A DNA stretch of 64,000 bases from positions 62,001 to 126,000 of the forward strand of contig JBJMNK010000039.1 of NCBI GenBank assembly GCA_045804265.1. Direction: 5' to 3'. Source of the DNA: JABFXC01 sp045804265. GTDB lineage: Bacteria; Gemmatimonadota; Gemmatimonadetes; Gemmatimonadales; Gemmatimonadaceae. Under the pieces are notes generated by a model, which was given only the letters and a program-made list of their open reading frames with translations, was not told the origin of the DNA and did no database searches. Below, piece after piece: positions 40,346-49,514 of the stretch (position 1 is its first letter; each line of letters opens with the position of its first letter). The position numbers were made by a program, and so were the translations under genes.

Positions 40346-42044
40346 CCGCAGCGATCAGCTGCTGGTCGCGCGAGTACAGGTCGGGACCGAAGTGCAGCTC
40401 GTCGTCAGCCATGTACGTCGTGAAGTAGACGATGAAGACGGGGATCTTCTGCTTCACACGCACGGTCTTGTTGTTCGGCTCATTGTTCATCGCCGACTGC
40501 ACCGAGTCGGCTGACCAGCCGAGCACCCACTGCGCGAGCTCGGCGGGCTTCTCGACGCGAATGCAGCCGTGGCTGAACGCGCGCACATCCTGCTCGAAGA
40601 GCCCGCGCGCCGGCGTATCGTGCAGATAGATGTTGAAGTCGTTCGGGAACATGAACTTCACGAGACCGAGCGAGTTCTTCGGACCCGGCTTCTGGCGTAT
40701 CGCGGTGCGTGAGCCATCCTGCCAGTACTCGTAGTCGTTCGCCTCCATGTAATTCGGATCGGTCGCCACCTTGGGCTCGATCTCCTTCGCCTGGATGTCG
40801 GGCGTCACGTTCCAGTAGGGACGGAAGACGACGTACTCCATCATGTCGGCGAAGGTCGGCGTGTTCTTGTCCTTGTACTCGGCGCCGACGATGACCTTCA
40901 TCTCGAGGGCGAGCTGGCCGCTGTCGTAGGCCGCGAAGCGGAACGACGGGACGTTGACGATGATGTAGCGGCTGCCTAACGTGCGCGGGAGCCAGCGGTA
41001 GCGCTCGAGGTTGGCCGCGATCTGCCCGAGACGGTACTCGGCACTGACGTTGAGCGCCTGGATCGTGCCGGGCCCGAGGACGCTGTCGACCGCGATGCCG
41101 TGGGTCGCCTGGAAGTGCGCGACCGCACCGGCGAGCGCATCGTCGTAGAGCAGGCCGTCAGGCATCGTGCTGTCGGGCGGGGTCGGCGCGGCGGGAGGCG
41201 TCGCGCCGGCGGCGAGCAGTCCTTCGACGCGAAGGCGGTCGTAGAGCGCCTCGAGACGCGCGGCGGAGTCCACGTTTCCCGGCTTCAGCGAGCGCCCGGC
41301 GGGCACCGGCTTCCAGCCGCCAGCCTTCACGATCGCGCGGAAGCGCTGCAGCTCGTGACGAAGCGCGTCGTAGTCCTGCTCCTGTGGACGAAGCTGCGCA
41401 ATCGCCTTGACCAGATCCTCCGACCGGACGACGTCGACGAGCGCACTGTCGACGTCCTTCTCGTGCGGATTGATGTGCCAGTCCTGCGACATCGACTTCG
41501 GGTCGACCTGGCCGGTGAGATAGTCGCCGCCGAGTGCTGCGTACGTCGCCGTAAGGAGCACGTCGGCGTCGGCGAGCGCGTCAGCGCTCGGCTTGTCCTT
41601 CGCGCGTGCGGCAGCGAGCGCGCCGCCTAACGCTCCGAGCGGGTAGGAGCTGAGCACCAGCGCGTCGCTGTCAGCCGCGGCGACGGCCTGGAGGAGCGCC
41701 GCCGTCCGGGCGCCGCGGACGCCATTCGCGTCGAGCCAGAGCGGGCTGTCGGCGTACTTCGCGTAGAGATCCGCCGTGCGCTTCCACGCGACTGCTTCGA
41801 GCGGCGACGGCGCGCGAGCGGCGAGTCGACGACTGATCGCGGCGCGGACGGAATCAGCGGGTACCCCACGAACGTTCGTGACCGACTCGGGTGCCCACGT
41901 CGTGTCGACGGGGGGGAGCGCGAGCCCGCGACGCATTTCGATCTTCGGGTCGTGCTTGTTGCACGCGGCGAGCGCACTCAGTGCAACGAAGAGCGCGGTG
42001 CCGAGCCGGCGCGCGGCGCGTGGGATCATGAACGAACGAGTCAT
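40263..42044 (-). CDS. L,D-transpeptidase (YcbB/LdtD-like) lipoprotein
   Basis: This 593-residue cell-wall enzyme has lipoprotein signal FVALSALAAC, an N-terminal scaffold, a peptidoglycan-binding-like segment (VAHFQATHGIAVDSVLGPGTIQALN) and a YkuD catalytic domain with HGC motif (FSHGCIRVE; nucleophile C494). It makes 3-3 peptidoglycan crosslinks or attaches proteins. The chosen ATG at 42044 puts the lipobox close to the N-terminus; the frame extends to 42152. Its 3' end overlaps the convergent kinase gene. Confidence 0.88.
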   Translation of the reverse strand: MTRSFMIPRAARRLGTALFVALSALAACNKHDPKIEMRRGLALPPVDTTWAPESVTNVRGVPADSVRAAISRRLAARAPSPLEAVAWKRTADLYAKYADSPLWLDANGVRGARTAALLQAVAAADSDALVLSSYPLGALGGALAAARAKDKPSADALADADVLLTATYAALGGDYLTGQVDPKSMSQDWHINPHEKDVDSALVDVVRSEDLVKAIAQLRPQEQDYDALRHELQRFRAIVKAGGWKPVPAGRSLKPGNVDSAARLEALYDRLRVEGLLAAGATPPAAPTPPDSTMPDGLLYDDALAGAVAHFQATHGIAVDSVLGPGTIQALNVSAEYRLGQIAANLERYRWLPRTLGSRYIIVNVPSFRFAAYDSGQLALEMKVIVGAEYKDKNTPTFADMMEYVVFRPYWNVTPDIQAKEIEPKVATDPNYMEANDYEYWQDGSRTAIRQKPGPKNSLGLVKFMFPNDFNIYLHDTPARGLFEQDVRAFSHGCIRVEKPAELAQWVLGWSADSVQSAMNNEPNNKTVRVKQKIPVFIVYFTTYMADDELHFGPDLYSRDQQLIAAVSGGATPSDEALQAASALRQIASQLAA

Positions 42045-42295
42045 CAAGAAGAACGGGCTCGAGAAGTAGCCCGCTGGCGCGAGCGACAGAGAAGGGAGCA
42101 CAGCCGTCGATGGCGAGAGTCGCGCCAGCGGAGCAGAGTCGTGATACACCATTCAGCCGGTCAGGGGCCATGGTGCCAGGCAGTGGCGTCACTGGAAGCG
42201 GCGGCAGCCGCCCGCCCGGCAGCGCGCACACAAGTGGCATCAGCGATGGCACTATAAAGGCGGAACTTCCGCCAGCTGCCGGGGATTCATCCTGC

Positions 42296-42940
42296 ATGAC
42301 AAACTTACGCGAGCTGGGCCGGGTTGTCGCTGGCGGGGGGCTGGTGCTGGGTGTGCTGGCCTGCGGTACCACGAACTCACTCGATGCGCAGACATCGGCG
42401 ACGAAGGGGAAGCCGGCCCCCGCGCCGGCAACGACGCAGGCAACCACACCGACGACGCAGGCAACCACGCAGCTGAAACAGGAGGTGGCGTTCGTGAAGC
42501 CAAGTGATGCAGAGCTCCGCCAGAAGTTGACACCGGAGCAGTACGCGGTGACGCAGCACGACGCGACGGAGGCGCCGTTCCGGAACCAGTACTGGAACAA
42601 CCACGAGGCGGGGATCTACGTGGATGTCGTCTCCGGAGAGGTGCTGTTCAGCTCACTCGACAAGTTCGAGTCGGGCACCGGATGGCCGAGCTTCACGAAG
42701 CCGCTCGAGCCGGCGAACATCAAGACGGGTTCGGATCGCACGCTCGGAATGGAGCGCACCGAGGTGCGCTCGAAGGCGGCGAACTCGCACCTGGGCCACG
42801 TCTTCGACGACGGTCCGGCGCCGACCGGACTCCGCTACTGCATGAACTCCGCGTCGATGCGATTCATTCCCGTCGCGAAGCTCGAAGCAGAGGGGTACGG
42901 CAAGTACGCGGCGCTGTTCAAGAGCGGGGCGAAGAAGTAG
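42296..42940 (+). CDS. msrB: Peptide methionine sulfoxide reductase MsrB, lipoprotein form
   Basis: This 214-residue enzyme reduces methionine-R-sulfoxide in proteins. It has an N-terminal lipoprotein-type signal (GGGLVLGVLACG), a low-complexity Thr/Gln/Ala linker and the MsrB domain with SGTGWPSF and RYCMNSASMRF (catalytic C182). The CxxC zinc pairs found in many MsrBs are absent, so it is the zinc-free type, and a resolving cysteine is not obvious. Export suggests repair of oxidised envelope proteins. It is divergent from the L,D-transpeptidase and followed by a terminator hairpin. Confidence 0.92.
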   Translation: MTNLRELGRVVAGGGLVLGVLACGTTNSLDAQTSATKGKPAPAPATTQATTPTTQATTQLKQEVAFVKPSDAELRQKLTPEQYAVTQHDATEAPFRNQYWNNHEAGIYVDVVSGEVLFSSLDKFESGTGWPSFTKPLEPANIKTGSDRTLGMERTEVRSKAANSHLGHVFDDGPAPTGLRYCMNSASMRFIPVAKLEAEGYGKYAALFKSGAKK

Positions 42941-42978
42941 AGGCGGCTGGCAGCGAACGGGCCAGCGTTAGCCAGGAT

Positions 42979-43002
42979 GCGGCCGGGAGAGATCCCGGCC
43001 GC
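42979..43002 (+). terminator. Terminator hairpin after msrB
   Basis: Perfect 10-bp arms GCGGCCGGGA and TCCCGGCCGC around a GAGA tetraloop, followed by TTTGC, lie 39 bp beyond the msrB stop. This compact, stable stem is a good terminator. Confidence 0.75.
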
Positions 43003-43036
43003 TTTGCAACGGGCGTTAGGCGGATACGAATCTCCC

Positions 43037-43153
43037 ATGGCCAAACCCTACGGCGGCACGTTCATCGCGGAACTCTTCAAGTACCCCGGCCCAGGCGGCC
43101 GGCACTTCGCTCCTGTCCCCGAGGAGTCGGTGCAGCTCGAGTTCACGCTGTAG
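43037..43153 (+). pseudogene. Truncated DUF1905-like fragment
   Basis: A 38-codon frame starting at ATG 43037 reads KPYGGTFIAELFKYPGPGG then RHFAPVPEE, like the beginning of DUF1905-domain proteins (F-x-A-x-L...GPGGWHFVxLPEE). It stops long before a full domain would end. It is therefore probably a fragment between msrB and the next small gene, flanked by two CGTTAGGC copies (43015 and 43173). Confidence 0.5.
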
Positions 43154-43188
43154 CGCGCCAGGACGGCCAGGCGTTAGGCAGCGAGAAC

Positions 43189-43437
43189 ATGGCGCATCAA
43201 ATCGCGACGGGCGACCAAGTCCGGATCGTGGCGCTGACCGGTTCAGCTGCCGACCATCTGATCGTCGTGACTGCGGAGCGGCCGCCGCGGATTGGAGACA
43301 CCGGCATCGTGGTCAATATCGCCGATCGCCTGGGTGGGCGCGGACGCCATTACACAGTGGCCTTCACGCATCCCGATGCGCGACCGATCTGGCTGGCGGT
43401 CTTCGCGGCGCACGAACTGGAGGTGGTCGTCCCCTGA
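43189..43437 (+). CDS. Small hypothetical protein
   Basis: This 82-residue, mostly beta protein (GDQVRIVALTGSAADHLIVVTAERPPRIGDTGIVVNI, YTVAFTHPDARPIWLAVFAAHELEVV) has an SH3/KOW-like pattern of short strands, as in DUF4926-type proteins. The ATG directly follows a CGTTAGGC copy. No partner is evident. The call rests on its coherent protein-like composition. Confidence 0.6.
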   Translation: MAHQIATGDQVRIVALTGSAADHLIVVTAERPPRIGDTGIVVNIADRLGGRGRHYTVAFTHPDARPIWLAVFAAHELEVVVP

Positions 43438-43546
43438 CGGCCTTCGCGAGCTACTGTCTACATCCCGCCCGCGAAGAAACGTGACCGACGACGGCGGGAA
43501 TCATCGGTTACGGTTTCGTCGACCTCTAACCTGAACGGAGAGCGCA

Positions 43547-44143
43547 GTGTCCAAGGTTGTCGCACTCATGTCCATGTCGCTCGACGGCTACGTCGCCGAC
43601 CGCAACGATGGCGTCGGCGAAGTGTTCGATTGGTACTTCAACTCGGGGCAGGTCGAATTCGACACCGGTGGGTCGGACCCCATGACCTTCAAGGTGTCGG
43701 CGCCGAGCGCCGAGCACCTGCGCGCGCTCTGGTTCGAGCTCGGCGCCGTGATCACCGGCCGACGCACCTTCGAGGTTGCTCAAGGCTGGGGCGGAAATCA
43801 CGCCTGGGGGCCGGCATTCGTGCTCACCCACCAGATCCCCGCCGGATGGCCGCGCCCGGGCTCGACCGTCCACTTCGTGACCGACGGCATCGAGAGCGCG
43901 GTCGGGCAGGCGAAGGCCGCCGCCGGCGAGAAGTCGGTCGCGGTTCACGGCGCCGACACCATCCAGCAGCTCCTGAACGCCGGGCTCCTCGACGAAATCG
44001 CCGTCGACATCGCGGCGATATTTCTCGGCTCGGGCGTGCGGCTCTTCGACCGTCTCGCCGACACGCCAGCGGTTCTTGGCAACCCGACCGTAGTGCCTGG
44101 GGTCGGCGTTACGCACCTGCGCTACCCGGTGCGCAAGGCGTAG
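43547..44143 (+). CDS. Dihydrofolate-reductase-like (RibD C-terminal type) oxidoreductase
   Basis: This 198-residue protein of the RibD_C/DHFR fold starts KVVALMSMSLDGYVADRNDG, with GAVITGRRTFEVAQGWGG and HGADTIQQLLNAGLLDEIAVDIAAIFLGSGVRLF, the family's NADPH-binding and helix signatures. Such stand-alone proteins are widespread NADPH-dependent reductases of unknown substrate rather than true DHFRs. GGAGAG precedes the ATG. Confidence 0.88.
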   Translation: MSKVVALMSMSLDGYVADRNDGVGEVFDWYFNSGQVEFDTGGSDPMTFKVSAPSAEHLRALWFELGAVITGRRTFEVAQGWGGNHAWGPAFVLTHQIPAGWPRPGSTVHFVTDGIESAVGQAKAAAGEKSVAVHGADTIQQLLNAGLLDEIAVDIAAIFLGSGVRLFDRLADTPAVLGNPTVVPGVGVTHLRYPVRKA

Positions 44144-44208
44144 CACTACCCGACATGCGGCGACAACGATCCACCTGTCAGAGCCGCGCACACCCTTCCT
44201 GCCGGCCC

Positions 44209-44241
44209 TTGACAGGCCGCCATATATAATTAGAATTCTAA
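44209..44241 (+). promoter_or_regulatory. MarR-gene promoter with overlapping operator
   Basis: TTGACA (44209-44214), 16 bp, then TAGAAT (44231-44236) form a good promoter. A perfect 12-bp palindrome TTAGAATTCTAA (44230-44241) covers the -10 box just before the MarR start codon, consistent with autorepression. A related TTAG-N4-CTAA site follows the gene. Confidence 0.68.
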
Positions 44242-44245
44242 CTAT

Positions 44246-44740
44246 ATGAGCAGGCCCTCTGACAGGAAAATCGGCGGAGGCGAGTCGTCCGAAACCGAAC
44301 TGGATCGGGCGGCGACGCTGCAGCTGGTAGTCGCCCTCGGCCGGGCCATGCAGGCGATCGAGAAAGGGATTCGACCGCATCTGGCCGGTCATGGGCTCGC
44401 GATGACCGAATTCGCGGTGCTCGAAGTGCTCTACCACAAGGGAGCATTGCCGCTCAGCGAGATCCGGGATCGGATCCTGGTGACCGGAGCCAGCACTACG
44501 TACGTCGTCAACAAGCTCGAAGAACGCGGCCTGATGCGTCGTCGAGGATCGGGCGAGGACAAACGGGTAGTCTTCGGAGAGATCACATCGGCGGGTCGCA
44601 AGCTGATCGGCAACATGTTCCCTGCTCATGTGGAGCAACTGCGGCAGCTCATGGCGGGACTGTCACCGACGGAGAAACGCACGGCTGCTCAATTGATGCG
44701 CAAGCTTGTCCGGCAGGCGAGGACGATCCCCGTCGACTGA
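44246..44740 (+). CDS. MarR-family transcriptional regulator
   Basis: This 164-residue winged-helix repressor has the MarR core LAMTEFAVLEVLYHKGALPLSEIRDRILVTGASTTYVVNKLEERGLMRRRGSGEDKRVVFGEITSAG, including the wing DKR. Its promoter is overlapped by TTAGAATTCTAA, and TTAGAAAACTAA lies between it and a flavin-dependent oxidoreductase gene. It probably represses itself and that gene until it senses a small aromatic or oxidising ligand. Confidence 0.9.
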   Translation: MSRPSDRKIGGGESSETELDRAATLQLVVALGRAMQAIEKGIRPHLAGHGLAMTEFAVLEVLYHKGALPLSEIRDRILVTGASTTYVVNKLEERGLMRRRGSGEDKRVVFGEITSAGRKLIGNMFPAHVEQLRQLMAGLSPTEKRTAAQLMRKLVRQARTIPVD

Positions 44741-44782
44741 TTCTCACCTGGTTCTCGAAGCGTTTACTCGTTGCCTTGATAG

Positions 44783-44794
44783 TTAGAAAACTAA
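44783..44794. promoter_or_regulatory. Second MarR-type operator half-palindrome
   Basis: TTAGAAAACTAA keeps the TTAG-N4-CTAA ends of the palindrome upstream of the MarR gene. It lies 160 bp before the flavin monooxygenase gene, a suitable operator position if that gene is the regulated target. Confidence 0.5.
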
Positions 44795-44956
44795 ATAGTG
44801 TTGGTGCCGCAGGCTCGCTACGCCCCAATCCCCAAGAGCTATCTCATGACTCGCAATACGAGCGAAGTCACAATCGAGAACTCGGCCCTCCGCGGATACG
44901 GTACCGCCAACCCTGCGGCAGTCGCCGCCTGACGAATTCACTCGAGGATCTTTCAG

Positions 44957-46006
44957 ATGCAGATCGGAATCGACAGCTTCGCCGCGACCCACACCGAGCA
45001 AGGCCTGGCGCAGAGTCCCGCGCGGCGACTCAATGACCTCATCGAGCAGATCGCGTACGCCGACGAGGTAGGCCTCGACTCCTTCGGAATCGGTGAGCAT
45101 CACCGGAAGGATTATCTCGACTCCGCGCCACCCGTCATCCTTGGTGCGGCTGCTGCGCGCACCAGACGGATCCGGCTGACCAGCGCGGTCTCCGTGCTGA
45201 GCGCGATCGATCCTGTTCGACTGTTCCAGCAATTCGCGACCCTCGACCTGCTCTCGAATGGCCGCGCAGAAATCGTTGCGGGACGTGGCTCGTTCGTCGA
45301 CGCCTTCCCGCTCTTCGGCCTGCGGCTGGAGGACTACGATGCGCTGTTCGAGGAGCACCTCGACCTGCTTCTCACGCTTCGGGAGCAGGAAAACGTCACC
45401 TGGTCGGGGCGGTTCCGCCCACCGCTCACTGGTCAGGGCGTGTTCCCCCGACCCGTGCAGCAGCCGTTGCCGGTCTGGCTCGGCGTCGGCGGGACGCCCA
45501 AGTCGTTCGAGCGCGCCGGCGCGCTCGGACTTCCGCTCATGGTGGCGATCATCGGCGGGGAGACGCGGCGGTTCCGGCCGCTGATCGACCTTTACTACGA
45601 GACCGCGGAACGCTTCGGCCACTCCCTCGAGATGCTCAAGGTGGGCGTCCACTCGATGGGTTACGTCGCCGCGTCGAAGAAGCAGGCTGCGGACGAATTC
45701 TTTCCCGGCTATGCCGCGGCGATCGCGAGCGTTGCCCGGGAGCGAGGCTGGGGGTCCGTGACGCGTGCCCAGTTCGATGCGCAACTCGGACCGCAGGGCG
45801 CACTACTGATCGGCGAACCGGAAGAGGTGACGGAAAAGATCCTCCGTCATAGTGAGTCGCTGCGTGGCATTGCCCGGGTGACGTTCCAGATGAACGTGGC
45901 CTCGCTACCTCAGGCGAAGCTGATGCGCGCGATCGAAATGCTCGGCACGCAGGTCGCACCGGTGCTGCACAAGGAGGCTGCGAGCGGCGCACTGCAGACG
46001 CTTTGA
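44957..46006 (+). CDS. LLM-class flavin-dependent oxidoreductase (luciferase-like)
   Basis: This 349-residue TIM-barrel FMN-dependent monooxygenase of the bacterial luciferase family shows YADEVGLDSFGIGEHHRKDYLDSAPPV near the N-terminus, RIRLTSAVSVLSAIDPVRLFQQFATLDLLSNGRAEIVAGRGS and PVWLGVGGTPKSFERAG, the cofactor-contact segments. The substrate is unknown. Position downstream of a MarR regulator with matching operators suggests induction by a xenobiotic or reactive compound. Confidence 0.9.
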   Translation: MQIGIDSFAATHTEQGLAQSPARRLNDLIEQIAYADEVGLDSFGIGEHHRKDYLDSAPPVILGAAAARTRRIRLTSAVSVLSAIDPVRLFQQFATLDLLSNGRAEIVAGRGSFVDAFPLFGLRLEDYDALFEEHLDLLLTLREQENVTWSGRFRPPLTGQGVFPRPVQQPLPVWLGVGGTPKSFERAGALGLPLMVAIIGGETRRFRPLIDLYYETAERFGHSLEMLKVGVHSMGYVAASKKQAADEFFPGYAAAIASVARERGWGSVTRAQFDAQLGPQGALLIGEPEEVTEKILRHSESLRGIARVTFQMNVASLPQAKLMRAIEMLGTQVAPVLHKEAASGALQTL

Positions 46007-46324
46007 GGGTGGGTGCGCTGCCGTGTGGCGGGCTCAACGCGGCGCCTAACGGTGCCGACGCAGCGGAAGCGCCACATCGCGGCTTACCACGCTTGCGCGC
46101 GCGCGGCGCACTTCACAGCTTCGCTCTGGTCGAGCCAGAGCTCGTCCCGGCGCGCGCGAGCGAGATTTACGTCATGTCCGCGGCCGCCCATCGGCCGAGG
46201 CGGGGCCGTTCGTCATTGGTGGCGCGGTCGAGCGGTAAGCAGCACCATGCACTAAGCGGACGGCGTCGAGGTGGCGCCGTCCGCTTACTGTTTGCCGCTT
46301 ATCGCTTACAGCAAACGAGCGGCG
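46007..46324. other. Convergent intergenic region with repeat element
   Basis: These 318 bp between convergent genes hold no gene. They contain one CGTTAGGC copy (46044) and the REP-like hairpin element listed next. Confidence 0.45.
46234..46315. repeat. REP-like intergenic palindromic element, copy 1
   Basis: The core is a perfect hairpin TAAGCGGACGGCG / CGCCGTCCGCTTA (46253-46265 and 46275-46287) flanked by GGTAAGC on the left and GCCGCTTATCGCTTACAGC on the right. A related element lies at 56359-56453, also between convergent gene ends. It probably serves as a bidirectional terminator and belongs to a dispersed repeat family. Confidence 0.6.
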
Positions 46325-48172
46325 CTACCAGCGGGGGTCGTTGCCGAGCAGCACTTCGATCTCGGCGACGGGAATCGGGCGGGAAAAGAGATACCCCTGC
46401 GCCGAGGAGCAGCCCATCTCGCGAAGGGTGGCGAGCTGGTCCTCGTTCTCGACGCCTTCGGCGATCGCGGCGACCCCGATGTTCACCGCGAGGTCGCGTA
46501 CGGTGTGCACCAGCTGCCGATAGAGCGGCCCGCTGTCCATCTGCATCACGAAGCTCCGGTCGATCTTGATGCCGTCGAGCGGGAGCTGGTGCAGGTAGCC
46601 AAGCGACGAATAGCCGGTACCGAAGTCGTCGAGATAGATCTGGATGCCTAACGCGCGGAGCTCGGTCAGCAGCTCCCGCGTGCGAGCCGGCTCGGCGATG
46701 GCGAAGCTCTCGGTGATCTCGAGCTTGAGCGTGTGCGGGTCGAGCCCCGACGCGGACACCGTCCCGGCGACCGTGGTGACGAAGTTCGGTTGCGCGAACT
46801 GCCGCGGCGAGAGGTTGACGCTGATCGCCAGCGGCGCGGTGCGCGGGAAGCGCTCCTGCCACCCGACCATGTCGGCGCAGGCACGGGCGAGCACCCACTG
46901 CCCGATCGGGACGATCAGCCCCGTTTCCTCGGCGAGCGGGATGAAATCGAGCGGCGGGATCAGTCCCCGGTGCGGATGACGCCAGCGAAGCAGTGCCTCG
47001 AGCTCGGTGATGCGTCCCGTCTCGAGCGTCACGAGCGGCTGGTAGTAGATCTCGAACTCGTTCCGCTCGACGGCGTGGCGGAGGTCGGTCTCCATGCGCA
47101 GCCTGGCAAGCGCGCGCGCGTGCATCGCGCTGTCGAACATCTCGTGACGATTGCGGCCCGCGCCCTTCGCGCGGGACATCGCGATCCCGGCTTCCTGGAG
47201 CATCTTCGCCGGGGTGGTGAGTCCGGACGAGCTGAGGACGATGCCGATGCTGGCGGAGGTGTAGACTTCGCCTTCGCTCGTCTCGATCGGGGTCGCGATC
47301 GCCTGCTGCATGCGTTCGGCGACGCGGCTGCCGTCGCTGTCGTCGGACAGGCTCTCGAGGAGAATCGCGAACTCGTCGCCGCCATTGCGGGCGATCATGT
47401 CCTCACCGCGCACGCACGACTCGAGACGTCGAGCTATGACGGTGAGGACTTCATTGCCGGCCTCACGCCCCAGGCTGTTGTTGATCGACTGGAAGCGATC
47501 GAGGTCGAGCGCGAGGACGGCGAAGCGGAATTCCGGATGACGTCGGCCGCGCTCCAGCGCGTGGGCAAGACGATCGAGGAAGAGCGAGCTGTTTGGCACC
47601 CCGGTCAGCGTGTCGCGCAACGCCTTTTCCTGGAGCTCTTCTTCCGCGATCAGATGGTCGGCGAGGTCCTGATGCAGCTCGAGATCGATCGCAAGCATTG
47701 CGGCGACGTCGCGAACGACGCTCTCCTCGGCGGCGCTCCATGGATGCGGCTCATCGACGACGACAAGCAGCGTGCCGACTGGCTGCCCGGCGGCGCGCGG
47801 AGTGCCAACGGTGTCGTCGCGCCGGACGAGTGGAACCGCGGCGTACGCTGCACCGCCGATGTCGCCGGCGGACTTGGCGAAGGAGCTGCCGTCCCCTGCC
47901 TTCGCACGGAGATCGGGGCAGAACGAGGTGTAGGCGTCGCTCGACGGGGGAAGCACGAAGAGCTGGATCGCAAGCTCACTGGCGGCTGCGCCGGCCGAGC
48001 TGGTGCGGCGCTGCTCAGCTTCGCCGGAACAGCGCGTCAATGCAGCCGCTATGACGCGGGTCGCGTGCTCGAGCGAGGCCTCCCAGAGCGCCGCCGCTTC
48101 GGGCGGGATGGGCCTTTGACCGGCAATGGTCTGGGCGTTCCCCGGAAGCTGGTCGGACGGGTGCGGAGGCAT
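46325..48172 (-). CDS. GAF-GGDEF-EAL cyclic-di-GMP signalling protein
   Basis: This 615-residue soluble protein has a GAF-like N-terminal sensor (residues ~30-180), a GGDEF domain with intact active site ARNGGDEFAILLE (~264) and an EAL domain with ELEALLRWRHP (~389), ISVNLSPRQF and IYLDDFGTGYSSLGYLHQLPLDGIKIDRSFV. Both catalytic motifs look complete, so it could make or degrade c-di-GMP; many such tandem proteins act mainly as phosphodiesterases. It has no transmembrane segments. Confidence 0.93.
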   Translation of the reverse strand: MPPHPSDQLPGNAQTIAGQRPIPPEAAALWEASLEHATRVIAAALTRCSGEAEQRRTSSAGAAASELAIQLFVLPPSSDAYTSFCPDLRAKAGDGSSFAKSAGDIGGAAYAAVPLVRRDDTVGTPRAAGQPVGTLLVVVDEPHPWSAAEESVVRDVAAMLAIDLELHQDLADHLIAEEELQEKALRDTLTGVPNSSLFLDRLAHALERGRRHPEFRFAVLALDLDRFQSINNSLGREAGNEVLTVIARRLESCVRGEDMIARNGGDEFAILLESLSDDSDGSRVAERMQQAIATPIETSEGEVYTSASIGIVLSSSGLTTPAKMLQEAGIAMSRAKGAGRNRHEMFDSAMHARALARLRMETDLRHAVERNEFEIYYQPLVTLETGRITELEALLRWRHPHRGLIPPLDFIPLAEETGLIVPIGQWVLARACADMVGWQERFPRTAPLAISVNLSPRQFAQPNFVTTVAGTVSASGLDPHTLKLEITESFAIAEPARTRELLTELRALGIQIYLDDFGTGYSSLGYLHQLPLDGIKIDRSFVMQMDSGPLYRQLVHTVRDLAVNIGVAAIAEGVENEDQLATLREMGCSSAQGYLFSRPIPVAEIEVLLGNDPRW

Positions 48173-48248
48173 CGTCGATAGACGAGTGATCCGCCCCGAA
48201 GGCCACAGATTTCGGTGACCTGCGCCGCTTCTTCGGGTCCTGAAGCGG

Positions 48249-48467
48249 TCAGACGGTCCAGCTGAGGGCGAAGAGTGCCTCGGCGGATAGCTCGCGCCAC
48301 TCCCTGGGGTAGCTGCGAACGCGCCGGATCACACCGTCGGACTCGAAGACGAGGGTGTTGGCGCCACGCCGGTCGTATACCGCTGGACCGAGCTCGTAGA
48401 CGCGCCACTCTTCGTGATCGATCGTGATGACCCGGGCGTTGGTGGCCCCTGTTTCATTCGTGGTCAT
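48249..48467 (-). CDS. Small hypothetical protein
   Basis: This 72-residue soluble protein (ARVITIDHEEWRVYELGPAVYDRRGANTLVFESDGVIRRVRSYPREWRELSAEALFALSW) resembles short proteins seen as hypotheticals in related genomes. I chose ATG 48467; longer upstream frames are not convincing. It lies between the c-di-GMP protein and the DNA glycosylase. Confidence 0.7.
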   Translation of the reverse strand: MTTNETGATNARVITIDHEEWRVYELGPAVYDRRGANTLVFESDGVIRRVRSYPREWRELSAEALFALSWTV

Positions 48468-48579
48468 CGTGATGCCGGTCCGGCGGCGATTGCATTGAGG
48501 GGAGTGCACGACGCGCGCGTGCCGACCTCGCAAGAGCCCGGCCAGATGCTGATCGACCAGCCCGAACGGGACGATTACT

Positions 48580-49464
48580 TCAATCCAGTTCGTCGATCGA
48601 ACGTGGCCAGTCCTGCTTGAGGAGTCGCGAGAGTGCGCGGTCGGCGAGAAGGCGTCCTCCGGTCTGGCACCGCGCGCAGTAGTTCGTCTCGTTGGTGGCG
48701 TAGCGGATGCGCTGGACGGGCGAGCCGCACACGGGACACGGACGCCCGTAGCGGCCGTGTACCGCCATCTCATCGCGAAAGGCAGTGACTTCCTCGGGGA
48801 AGCCCTCACCGACCTGTGCGCGGAGCCGCTCGGTCCACTCGCGAAGGACAGCGACCGTCGTGTCATGAAGCCGTCGCAGCTGCTCCTGATCGAGCTTCGA
48901 TGTGAGCATGAGTGGCGACAGCCGTGCTCGATGCAGGATCTCGTCGGAGTATGCGTTGCCGATGCCGCTGAAGAGGCGAGGATCGGTGAGCGCGCGCTTG
49001 AGGGTGTGATTCTCCGACTTCAGTCTCTCGGCGAAGCGCTCGACGGTGGAGTCCATCACCTCGAGACCACCGCGATCGAACGCATCGAGCGCACGCACAC
49101 CGGCGACGATGTGCATCGACGCGCGACGCGTCGACCCGGCCTCGGTGAAGAAGAGGGTGCCGTTGGGGAAGACGAACGCTGCGAGCGCGATCTTTCCTGG
49201 CGGCTTCTTTCCCGGCGGACGCCAGCGGAGGCGGCCGGCGATCATCAGGTGCATCACGACGAATAGCTGGCCCTCGAACCCGATGGCGATGCGCTTCCCG
49301 ATGCGGAGGACCTGCTCGACGCGACGGCCGGTGAGATCAGTCGGTGTCGGCGCGACCGACCGGAGGATGAATACATTCCGGACGTCGAGCTCCTGCAGCG
49401 GCTGTCCGACGATGAGTGCGGCCAGCCGTTCGACGTAGACGGTAATGTCGGGAAGCTCGGGCAT
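48580..49464 (-). CDS. Formamidopyrimidine-DNA glycosylase family protein (Fpg/MutM-like)
   Basis: This 294-residue base-excision-repair enzyme has the N-terminal catalytic MPELPD (usual PELPE changed to PELPD; the essential Pro and Glu remain), the helix-two-turn-helix near FSGIGNAYSDEILHRARLSPL and a C-terminal zinc finger (CPVCGSPVQRIRYATNETNYCARC). It removes oxidised purines and nicks the strand. Sequence details place it nearer Fpg-like subgroups than classic MutM, so the exact substrate is uncertain. Confidence 0.9.
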   Translation of the reverse strand: MPELPDITVYVERLAALIVGQPLQELDVRNVFILRSVAPTPTDLTGRRVEQVLRIGKRIAIGFEGQLFVVMHLMIAGRLRWRPPGKKPPGKIALAAFVFPNGTLFFTEAGSTRRASMHIVAGVRALDAFDRGGLEVMDSTVERFAERLKSENHTLKRALTDPRLFSGIGNAYSDEILHRARLSPLMLTSKLDQEQLRRLHDTTVAVLREWTERLRAQVGEGFPEEVTAFRDEMAVHGRYGRPCPVCGSPVQRIRYATNETNYCARCQTGGRLLADRALSRLLKQDWPRSIDELD

Positions 49465-49514
49465 GCATGCGCCGGGATGCGATTGCGATGTCGTGGACAG
49501 CGAGGGACGCGCCG

